From assembly GCA_032622095.1 (NCBI GenBank), contig CP136061.1, forward strand, positions 84,976,324-85,040,323: 64,000 nucleotides of DNA, written 5' to 3'. The translations under genes were made by a program, and so were the position numbers. The number at the start of each line of letters is the position of its first letter. Within the stretch, counting starts at the first letter, position 1. Shown piece by piece: positions 55,109-64,000 of the stretch. The notes below the pieces were generated by a model, which was not told the DNA's origin, did no database searches, and saw only the letters and a list, made by a program, of their open reading frames with translations. The stretch comes from Siphonodentalium dalli. Its lineage: Eukaryota > Mollusca > Scaphopoda > Gadilida > Siphonodentaliidae.

Positions 55109-55700
55109 GTTGCCACTTATTGCATATCAAACGTGTCAAACAAACTACCAATTCTGGAGAGCACGTGTGAAAAGGATCTCGGTGTTAATGTGGATAACAA
55201 ACTGAAATTCGACATTCACATATACTCGATATGCAATAAAGCACATTTGTTCATCAGTGTTCTAAATAGAACGTTCATTGCATTAGATCCGAACATGTTT
55301 ATTAGTTTTTATACAAGCAAGGTTAGACCAATTCTTGAATATTGCAATGCGGCATGGGACTCTCATTCCAATATAATTGCACACCTTTGGATAAAGTGAA
55401 GCCTCGTGCAACCAGACCTCAGCTCAGACAACTTAACTACAGAGCTCAACTCGGTCGTCTGAAGTTCAAAGTACAGGTGTCTGCACAGTGATTTAGTAGA
55501 GACATACAAGTACTTACATAATCATTATAACGTTGACACAGATGAACTTTCCAGAAAGCATCATATTCTAATACGAGAGGACATAATCTCAAGAAAATAC
55601 TTCTTCACACGCGTTGTAGTTCATTGGAACAAACTTCCCGAACATGTTGTCAATGCCACTTCACTAACAGAGTTTAAATAACAGCTGGACTGCCAGTTAT
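55109..55700 (+). pseudogene. non-LTR retrotransposon reverse transcriptase, C-terminal fragment
   Basis: Three frames together give the end of a CR1/L2/Jockey-type RT. First block (to about 55395): CEKDLGVNVDNKLKF, ICNKAHLFISVLNRTF, SKVRPILEYCNAAWDSHS, i.e. kDLGV..D..L.F, KA...l..i.R.F, VRP.LEY....W. Second block: LDKVKPRATRPQLRQLNYRA. Third block (from about 55490): DLVETYKYLHNHYNV, FFTRVVVHWNKLPEHVV, TSLTEFK then a stop. Endonuclease and RT core are absent, as expected from 5' truncation on insertion. Confidence 0.8.
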
Positions 55701-55717
55701 ACAGTATGAAGTACCTA

Positions 55718-55897
55718 CAGTAATGCCCTAAGTAATCGACCTCTTAACCAAAGCAGAATTATGGGTAACTTTTCAGGATTTAGTCGGAAATATGGCTTGT
55801 TGCCATTCATCGGAAAGCTCTCGGCGAGAGCTTTCCGTTGAATATGGCAACAACAATTCTGCTTTGGTTAAGAGGTCGATTACTTAGGGCATTACTG
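55718..55897. mobile_element. CAGTAATGCC MITE, copy h (180 bp)
   Basis: CAGTAATGCCCTAAGTAATC with complementary right end ATTACTTAGGGCATTACTG and TA on both sides; the right arm has an internal deletion. It lies just after the RT fragment. Confidence 0.88.
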
Positions 55898-56469
55898 TAT
55901 ATGGTGACTGATTTATTGTGACACTATATATAACCAATTTATGTATATCCGTCATACTATATCGGAACCAAAAGTCAAATGACTTGTTCTGAAACATGAT
56001 ATCTTAGTGTGAAATTTTATCATCAGATGAATTGTACTTAAGATTGCATTTTCAATTTTCTTTCTAAAAAATTAAGATATTGTATATTTTTTAAATCAGC
56101 TGCATCACAGATAGATGCACTTAAACAATCTACAATGATATTTTGATCATATGCCACAAAAAGATACATACTTTTTTGGTAAAGATCTCGCAGAAAAGCT
56201 AACCCTACCCTCACCCTTGCTGATTTCACGACTGGTCAGATTCCTTTGGTCGAAAAACATGGTCGCTAACGGTTTATATATCAATAGCATGTCTACTGTC
56301 ATAGTCTACCTGTTTCGAGTTTAAATTTTAGTGGGAAAAGATTTATTGGATTGTTTTAAGAATTTAGAGAGCGTTTACTTATTATAAAATATTAATCATC
56401 ATAGTTAGTCTTCTCGTGGTCTGTATGAGTATAAAAATGTATCAAGTATGGCAGTCTACTTTCAGAGTC
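55898..56469. other. non-coding spacer
   Basis: AT-rich. A phrase GCGTTTACTTATTATAAA near 56370 is echoed after the satellite (AGCGTTTCCTGGTTATAAA near 56972), with TTGGA.(T)GTTTTAAG before each, so the satellite may sit inside a duplicated flank. Confidence 0.45.
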
Positions 56470-56935
56470 TACATGTATACTGTGTTCAGTCTGACATTTA
56501 TACTGTGTTCAGTCTGACATTTATACTGTGTTCAGTCTGACATTTATACTGTGTTTAGTCTGACATTTATACTGTGTTCAGTCTGACATGTATACTGTGT
56601 TCAGTCTGACATTTATACTGTGTTCAGTCTGACATTTATACTGTGTTCAGTCTGACATTTATACTGTGTTCAGTCTGACATTTATACTGTGTTCAGTCTG
56701 ACATTTATACTGTGTTCAGTCTGACATTTATACTATGTTCAGTCTGACATTTATACTGTGTTCAGTCTGACATTTATACTGTGTTCAGTCTGACATTTAT
56801 ACTGTGTTCAGTCTGACATGTATACTGTGTTCAGTCTGACATTTATACTGTGTTCAGTCTGACATTTATACTGTGTTCAGTCTGACATTTATACTGTGTT
56901 CAGTCTGACATTTATACTGTGTTCAGTCTGACATT
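56470..56935. repeat. 23-bp minisatellite, ~20 copies
   Basis: Unit TATACTGTGTTCAGTCTGAC plus ATT, nearly invariant; rare ACATG and TGTTTAG variants. High identity suggests recent expansion. Confidence 0.95.
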
Positions 56936-57630
56936 TTAGAAGTTTTTTGGACGGTTTTAAGCAATTAAAGAGCGTTTCCTGGTTATAAAAGTAGGAATTA
57001 ACAGGATTAGCCTTAACATGGATTGTGCAAGTTTAAATTTGGTACTCGTATCAAGTATGACTCTGAAATGTATTTTTGAGAATTCCAATTTCAGGAGGCT
57101 TGAGTCATGTATGGATCAATAGAGCAGCAGTATTGTTTGGACTCTTTCATTGTTGTCCACTGAACTGTTCAGCAGAGTGTAGGATATGTTGTTAACTGTT
57201 AACACAAATACACCCATGATAATTCCAACAAAGAGCCTTAAAAACTCTGGATTGAGGATAATTTTGCTATGATATGCTAGGCTGTAGGATATGTAGTTTA
57301 TTGCAGTAGATGTGAATATTTTTTTTCTTCTGCAACCCCTTCCTAAACCTGAAAAAAGGCATCGCTAGGGCATGGCAAAATATGCCTGTGGTAATTCCAA
57401 CAAAGGGCCATAACTCCGGTGAAAAATGGACAAGTTGCATAAATAATCAGTGCCATGTCAAACTAAGTTAATCACATAACGATACACAACCTGTAATAGG
57501 TAGGTAATAGGAAACGCATTAGTAAGTGGTGAAAATTATAATATTCTTCCAAAAAAGGGCCGAAAAAAAATTACATGCTAAAACTTAACAAATTTTGGGT
57601 CAAGGGGTGGATGGGTCCCAATAATGGGTC
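56936..57630. other. non-coding sequence before 20-bp satellite
   Basis: Two loosely similar stretches (ATAATTCCAACAAAGAGCC near 57220, GTAATTCCAACAAAGGGCCA near 57392) suggest an old repeat. No gene. Confidence 0.45.
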
Positions 57631-57635
57631 CAGTT

Positions 57636-58245
57636 ACTAAAGGCATAGTATGGTTATTAAAGGCATAGACTGGTTACTAAAGGCATAGTCTGGTTACTAA
57701 AGGCATAGTCTGGTTACTAAAGGCACACATGTAGTCCAGTTACTAAAGGCATAGTCCGGTTATTAAAGGCACACATGTAGTCTGGTTACTGAAGGCATAG
57801 TCCGGTTATTAAAGGCATACATGTAGTCTGGTTACTAAAGGCACACATGTAGTCCGGTTACTAAAGGCATAGTCTGGTTACTAAAGGCATAGTCTGGTTA
57901 TTAAAGGCATACACGTAGTCTGGTTACTAAAGGTATAGTCTGGTTACTAAAGGCATAGTCTGGTTACTAAAGGCATAGTCTGGTTACTAAAGGCATAGTC
58001 TGGTTACTAAAGGCATAGTCTGGTTACTGAAGGCATAGTCCGGTTATTAAAGGCATACATGTAGTCTGGTTACTAAAGGCACACATGTAGTCCGGTTACT
58101 AAAGGCATAGTCTGGTTACTAAAGGCATAGTCTGGTTACTAAAGGCACACATGTAGTCTGGTTACTAAAGGCATAGTCTGGTTACTAAAGGCATAGTCTG
58201 GTTACTAAAGGCATAGTCTGGTTACTAAAGGCATAGTCTGGTATT
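57636..58245. repeat. 20/26-bp two-unit minisatellite, array 1
   Basis: Two unit types alternate irregularly: 20 bp GGCATAGTCTGGTTACTAAA and 26 bp with GGCACACATGTAGTCCGGTT plus ACTAAA. ATTAAA/ACTAAA and CTGG/CCGG/CCAG variants give it a barcode-like structure. Confidence 0.95.
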
Positions 58246-58395
58246 GACTCTCTAACAACGAGGTTTATATCAAATCATCTAGAGGATCTGTATGGTTTGT
58301 CCTTTTTATTATGTTTGTTCACTCAGGTATGTCGTACTCTATGATAAGGTACACTACAGGACTGTGGAGTTTATGTGCAGTATGTGTGCATTGTC

Positions 58396-60700
58396 CAGTT
58401 ATTAAAGGCATACACGTAGTCTGGTTACTAAAGGCATAGTCCAGTTATTAAAGGCATACATGTAGTCCAGTTACTAAAGGCATAGTCTGGTTATTAAAGG
58501 CATAGTCTGGTTATTAAAGGCATACATGTAGTCCGGTTACTAAAGGCATACATGTAGTCCAGTTACTAAAGGCACACATGTAGTCCAGTTACTAAAGGCA
58601 TAGTCTGGTTATTAAAGGCATAGTCTGGTTATTAAAGGCATACGTGTAGTCCAGTTACTAAAGGCATAGTCTGGTTATTAAAGGCATAGTCTGGTTATTA
58701 AAGGCATAGTCTGGTTATTAAAGGCATACGTGTAGTCCAGTTACTAAAGGCACACATGTAGTCCAGTTACTAAAGGCATAGTCTGGTTATTAAAGGCATA
58801 GTCTGGTTATTAAAGGCATACATGTAGTCCGGTTACTAAAGGCATACATGTAGTTCGGTTACTAAAGGCATAGTCCGGTTATTAAAGGTATAGTCTGGTT
58901 ATTAAAGGCACACATGTAGTCTGGTTACTAAAGGTATAGTCCAGTTATTAAAGGTATAGTCTGGTTACTAAAGGCATAGTCTGGTTACTAAAGGCACACA
59001 TGTAGTCCAGTTATTAAAGGCATAGTCCGGTTACTAAAGGCACAGTCTGGTTACTAAAGGTATAGTCTGGTTAATAAAGGCACACATGTAGTCCAGTTAC
59101 TAAAGGCATAGTCCGGTTATTAAAGGCATAGTCTGGTTATTAAAGGCATAGTCTGGTTACTAAAGACATAGTCTGGTTATTAAAGGCACACATGTAGTCC
59201 AGTTACTAAAGGCATAGTCTGGTTATTAAAGGCATAGTCTGGTTACTAAAGGCACACATGTAGTCCAGTCACTAAAGGCATATTCCGGTTATTAAAGGCA
59301 CACATGTAGTCCAGTTACTAAAGGAATATTATGGTTATTAAAGACATAGTCTGGTTACTAAAGGCATAGTCTGGTTATTAAAGACATAGTCTGGTTATTA
59401 AAGGCATACATGTAATCCGGTTACTAAAGGCATAGTCCGGTTATTAAAGGCGTAGTCTGTTTATTAAAGGCATAGTCTGGTTACTAAAGACATAGTCTGG
59501 TTATTAAAGGCACACATGTAGTCCAGTTACTAAAGGCATAGTCTGGTTACTAAAGGCATAGTCTGGTTACTAAAGGCATAGTCTGGTTACTAAAGGCATA
59601 GTCTGGTTACTAAAGGCATAGTCTGGTTACTAAAGGCATAGTCTGGTTACTAAAGGCATAGTCTGGTTACTAAAGGCATAGTCTGGTTACTGAAGGCATA
59701 CATGTAGTCTGGTTATTAAAGGCATACATGTAGTCTGGTTACTAAAGGCACACATGTAGTCCGGTTACTAAAGGCATAGTCTGGTTACTAAAGGCATAGT
59801 CTGGTTATTAAAGGCATACATGTAATCCGGTTACTAAAGGCATAGTCCGGTTATTAAAGGCATAGTCTGTTTATTAAAGGCATAGTCTGGTTACTAAAGA
59901 CATAGTCCGGTTATTAAAGGCATACATGTAGTCCAGTTACTAAAGGCATATTATGGTTATTAAAGGCATAGTCTGGTTACTAAAGGCATAGTCTGGTTGC
60001 TAAAGGCACACATGTAGTCCAGTTACTAAAGGCATATTCCGGTTATTAAAGGCACACATGTAGTCCAGTTACTAAAGACATATTATGGTTATTAAAGACA
60101 TAGTCTGGTTACTAAAGGCACGCATGTAGTCCAGTTACTAAAGGCATAGTCTGGTTATTAAAGGCATACATGTAGTCCAGTTACTAAAGGCATAGTCTGG
60201 TTATTAAAGGCATAGTCTGGTTACTAAAGGCACACATGTAGTCCAGTTACTAAAGGCATGGTCTGGTTATTAAAGGCACACATGTAGTCCGGTTACTAAA
60301 GGCATAGTCTGGTTACTAAAGGCATAGTCTGGTTACTAAAGGCATAGTCTGGTTACTAAAGGCATAGTCTGGTTATTAAAGGCATAGTCTGGTTACTAAA
60401 GGCATAGTCTGGTTACTAAAGGCATAGTCTGGTTATTAAAGGCATAGTCTGGTTACTACAGGCACACATGTAGTCCAGTTACTAAAGGCATAGTCTGGTT
60501 ACTAAAGGCATAGTCTGGTTACTAAAGGCACACATGTAGTCCGGTTACTAAAGGCATAGTCTGGTTACTAAAGGCATAATCAGGTTATTAAAGGCATAAT
60601 ACATTTACTAAAGACATAGTCTGGTTATTAAAGGCATACATGTAGTCCAGTCACTAAAGGCATAGTCTGGTTATTAAAGACCAGTATAGTCCGGTTACTA
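58396..60700. repeat. 20/26-bp two-unit minisatellite, array 2
   Basis: Same units as array 1 over about 2.3 kb, including a homogeneous run of 20-bp units near 59530-59690. The segment right of array 1 (58299-58345: TTGTTCACTCAGGTATGT, AAGGTACACTACAGGA) recurs right of array 2 (60708-60760), so the satellite and its flank were duplicated as a block. Confidence 0.95.
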
Positions 60701-60760
60701 AATTTATGCTTGTTCACTCAGGTATGTGATAAGGTAATATAATAAGGTACACTACAGGAG

Positions 60761-61230
60761 TTTTGTTTGATATATGTTTCTTCTACTAAGTACTAGAATG
60801 TCTTCCATACCCAAACATAATTAGGGAATGATGTACCTCTCCCAAAATGAAAATAATGTTCATAACAAAATGTGGAAAAGGCAAATCACTTTTCCAAGAC
60901 TTTCCCAGCACTTAACATGTTAAAGGCCCATATTATATACCATTTGAAAGAGGAAGCTCCAAAACATTGTATTATTAACTTATCCGGTGTAATAAACTGT
61001 GAACATGCTGTTTTTGTTGAGTTACAATGTGTTTTTGTCATCTAGATTGTAGTAAAAAGTGTATCATTTTCAATGGAGGAGGAATAACTCTATATCTTAA
61101 AGATAGAGTTATTCATCTTCAGTTTGAATTCTGTAGCATTCTGGGAGCCAAAACGGGGGGAATCTTCTTTTGATTTCAGCTGTTTTCTATTACTCTATCT
61201 GACTCTATGGGCACATTCTGAGACACAGAT
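60761..61230. other. non-coding spacer
   Basis: No exon found. AAAGATAGAGTTATTCATCT near 61099 resembles the GAGTTATTCATCT phrase of the 39.4 and 47.2 kb repeats. The TCTATATCTTAAAGATAGAG stretch near 61088 is palindromic. Confidence 0.4.
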
Positions 61231-62587
61231 GTTTCAAATGGTGATGAATTATTGTTTTTTAATAAAATTTTATGGCATAGATTGTTATTAAAACTGTATA
61301 TCAAGTCACTATAAAAAAAATAATCGGTGACTCGAAAATTAAGTGGGCCTATAATCGGTATTGACACTATATTTAGTAGCATAAAATAAATTATTATTTA
61401 CGCCACAGGTGTAAGATGTTTTGGTAATTCTATTTACAAGTGGACCAATGGGCGAATGCATTATGGGTGATTAGCTATATTCGTACTTGAGTAAACCGTA
61501 CCGATAGAGTCACGATAGTCCGACACAGATTAGCACATGTGTTTACGCCACTGGTGTAATTGGGGGACATGTCTCTATTCCGAAGGTTCGCTATCCCGAA
61601 GGTCCACTATTCCGAAGGTTCTCTATTCTGAATATTCACTATTCCGAAGGTTCACTATTCCGAGGTTCTCTATTCCGAAGGTTTTTGTTATTTTAAGGTT
61701 AATTCTATATTCTAAAGTATTGAGAGGGTTCATTATCACGAAGATTCTTTTTATGAAGGAAATAACTTAAAACATTAAATGTGATTTTGTTTTGTTCTCG
61801 CAGGTTTTCTTGAGATTTAATGTCATTACGTGGGCCCAGACCTTTGAATTCTTGGCATATAATATGAATGATGCGGTATATATGGACCCTCCTGCATTGG
61901 GACATGACACAGGTACAGTTGACTTAAGTTCTGTTCTGCGCGGGCTCCAATTTGGGGTTCAATATTTTAAGGGCCAAATTTAGAAATTTATGGGCCCATA
62001 CCTTTGAACTCTGGGCAATATATAATATGAATATTGTTTATTGGGGGGCATGTCTCTATTCCGATGGTTCGCTATCCCAAAGGTTCACTATTCTAAAATA
62101 TTGAGAGGGTTCATTAGTTATCACGAAGATTCTTTTTATGAAGGAAATAACTTAAAACATTAAATGTGATTTTGTTTTGTTTTCGCGGGTTTTCTTGAGT
62201 TTAATGTCATTAAGTATGACCTTATTTCTCATTACATATTCACACCACGCAGCCCACACAATTGCTATGTTTCCATGCGATTTAATGTCATTACGTGTGA
62301 AGTAATATCTTAATAATCTCAGAGGCAAGAATGCGCCAGCTAAAGGCGGATTATAACAGTGGGGCTATAACGCTTAATGAATACTGGAGGCTATAACAAA
62401 CTGCGTAGCAAAATATCGCTGAATAGACAAGTATCAGATGAACCTAACTGCAATTGTGATTTTGTAATGACTTTAAAGGCCCACTTAATTTTCGAGTCAT
62501 CGATTTTTTTTATAGTATATACGGTTTTAATAACAATTTATGCCATAAAATTTGAATAAAATACTGTAATTCATCACCATTTGAAAT
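61231..62587. mobile_element. 1.36 kb element with ~110-bp inverted ends
   Basis: Left arm (61231-61349: TTTCAAATGGTGATGAATTA, TTTTATGGCATAGATTGTTA, GACTCGAAAATTAAGTGGGC) is mirrored at the right (62478-62587: GCCCACTTAATTTTCGAGTC, TAACAATTTATGCCATAAAA, TAATTCATCACCATTTGAAA). No transposase. The interior has an internal direct duplication. Ends do not match the other element families in the window. Confidence 0.8.
61560..62210 (+). repeat. direct duplication and TTCCGAAGGTT tandem repeat inside the element
   Basis: Short units of CTATTCCGAAGGTTC repeat about eight times at 61573-61690. The block from GGGGGACATGTCTCTATTCC through TGAGAGGGTTCATTATCACG to TTTTCTTGAG and GGGCCCAGACCTTTGAA recurs in shortened form at 61994-62205. 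Confidence 0.8.
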
Positions 62588-62690
62588 GCAGAATACTTCT
62601 ATCTCCTAGTTTTAAACACCGTGAAACCGCGTCAAGTCGTGCGTCGTATAACTAGCAATTAGCAACTAGCATGTCCCCTTCGGCTTTCCA
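62588..62690. other. short spacer
   Basis: A GCAATTAGCAACTAGCATG stretch; nothing else seen. Confidence 0.3.
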
Positions 62691-62694
62691 TATA

Positions 62695-63330
62695 TTTCGA
62701 CGTAATTTGATACTTAGGGATACTTGTGTCCGGGAAGTGTTTTGGACGGATCAAATCGTGACCCTGACCTTCAAAATGGTCAATTCAATGTCAAATCGGG
62801 TAAAACGGACGGATTTCGACGAAATTTGATACCTAGGGGTGCCTTTGTCCGGGGAGTATTTTTGACGGGTCAAATCGTGACCCCAACCTGACCTTTAAAA
62901 CAGTCAATGCAAGGTCAATTTGGGTAAAACGGACGGATTTCGACGAAATTTGATACCTAGGGATACTTTTGTCCGGGGAGTGTTTTGAACGGGTCAAATC
63001 GTGACCCCCGGCGTGACCTTGACCTTCAATATGGTCAATCAAAGGTCAAATCGGGTAAAACGGATGGATTTCGGTGAATTTTGATACCTAGGGATACTTT
63101 TGTCGGGGGAGTGTTTTGGACGGGTCAAAACATTACTCCGACCTGACCTTCAAAATTGTCAATTAAAGGTCAAGTCGGGTAAAACGGACGGATTTCGACG
63201 AAATTTGATACCTAGGGGTACTTTTCTCGGGGGGGGGGGGAGTGTTTTGGACGGGTCAAATCATGACCCTGACCTGACCTTGACTTTCAAAATAGTCAAT
63301 TCAAGGTAAAATCGCGCCTTTCGCCGGAAA
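62695..63330. repeat. ~124-bp tandem repeat, about five copies
   Basis: Unit contains ACGGATTTCGACGAAATTTG, ATACCTAGGGATACTTTTGT, CCGGGGAGTGTTTTGGACGG, GTCAAATCGTGACCC and GACCTTCAAAATGGTCAATT. Periods measured between units are 124, 131 and 124 bp. Frames of about 69 codons are by-products. Confidence 0.92.
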
Positions 63331-64000
63331 TCAGATGGGAAACAGCCCGGACAAATCGGGCCCATCAGCTAGTGTAATAAAGAAGACAGTTTGAAGAATG
63401 TAATGTATACTAGTAACACGAGAAACGGGAAAACTCGATATATGGAAGTATGCAAACTTGCCACATGAAATTTGAAAGCTAGTTTATATTATAATTTATA
63501 TTTATGGCTAATAATATGATATTGGTGCCGTTACCATTTCTGTCTATGGTTTTCTTGTTTTCCCCTGTCTTCCATACCCAACAATAATTAGGTCGAACAT
63601 ACATGTGTAGGTCCGGGAGCTATATAGTTCAGAACATGTGACTGATTTCCTCTCTTAATGAACCACCCTTATTTATATTTGTTTTTAATCAATTTTATTT
63701 TTGAAGCAGTACAGATTATTTAATATAGAACCATAATAAAGGCTCAGTTCTCACACTTGAAAATAATATTGATATATTATATTAAAATTAATTTATTCAT
63801 TACTCAAATGAATTGGATCGATATAGATTAAATATATAACAATTCAATGGTGAACATATCTTGTATTATATTTTTTATATTAACATAATCAAATTACCTT
63901 TTTGTTTTCAATGTATTTTAGGGGGGGGGGGGGGTTAATATAGAAATACTGGTGCTATTTGTATTTCTTCTATGTTTTCTGTACCAAAAATAGACAAATA
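63331..64000. other. AT-rich end of window
   Basis: No gene seen. Includes a second poly-G run near 63921-63934. The phrase CTTCCATACCCAACAATAATTAGG (in part) resembles one near 60805, a remnant of a shared repeat. Confidence 0.4.

Noticed and set aside
61537-61770. 77-codon frame with repeating IPKV phrases
   Set aside because: Generated by the TTCCGAAGGTT tandem run; not protein-like outside the repeat.

Overview
The window is eukaryotic, AT-rich and dominated by transposable elements and minisatellites. It has no long uninterrupted genes; coding signal comes as short exons with consensus splice sites and matching phases. The repeat style (fold-back MITEs, elements starting with GTCCGTCCG runs, arrays opening TTAGCTCAACTT, THAP and YqaJ transposon genes, a receptor tyrosine phosphatase with huge introns) suggests a lophotrochozoan, most likely a bivalve mollusc. 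The species cannot be read from the sequence.

Layout. 1-6.3 kb: non-coding DNA with degenerate repeats, including a three-copy GC-richer family at 3.7-5.3 kb. 6.3-14.3 kb: two decayed genes lying tail to tail, a plus-strand THAP-DDE transposase (three exons, catalytic core deleted) and a minus-strand SWIM/YqaJ-nuclease/PHD-like gene (four exons, two frameshifts). This pairing fits an old ISL2EU-type DNA transposon; another repeat element (10.0-11.2 kb) sits between the two genes. 15.7-18.8 kb: fold-back elements and a Harbinger-like element with a tRNA-derived SINE inserted in it.

21.6-49.8 kb: the only apparent host gene. Five plus-strand exons (21606-21703, 28571-28696, 31587-31732, 40873-41008, 49636-49815) join in phase into the C-terminal ~226 residues of a receptor-type protein tyrosine phosphatase. 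The signature reads HCSDGIGATG: the cysteine is kept but the CX5R arginine is alanine, the WPD loop reads GSD, and the Q-loop is altered. It is probably a pseudophosphatase (D2-like) domain ending in an ITAM-like tyrosine pair. Upstream exons were not found.

The introns of this gene hold two ~2-2.6 kb arrays of one family (19.2-21.4 kb just upstream, 23.5-26.1 kb inside), an hAT-like element with exact 8-bp target duplications, an hAT-like MITE, a ~4.1 kb transposon with long inverted repeats carrying a broken PIN/FEN1-like nuclease gene, and minisatellites of 50, 27, 42 and 28 bp. Three of the five exons are followed by tandem copies of their own 3' ends. At exon 4 this forms a 42-bp array that repeats the splice donor in the same phase.

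50-64 kb: Harbinger-like and piggyBac-like elements abutting at a TTA/TTAA site, more MITEs, a 5'-truncated non-LTR reverse transcriptase, 23-bp and 20/26-bp satellites, an inverted-repeat element (61.2-62.6 kb) and a ~124-bp array. All functional statements rest on motif reading only; no database search was possible.
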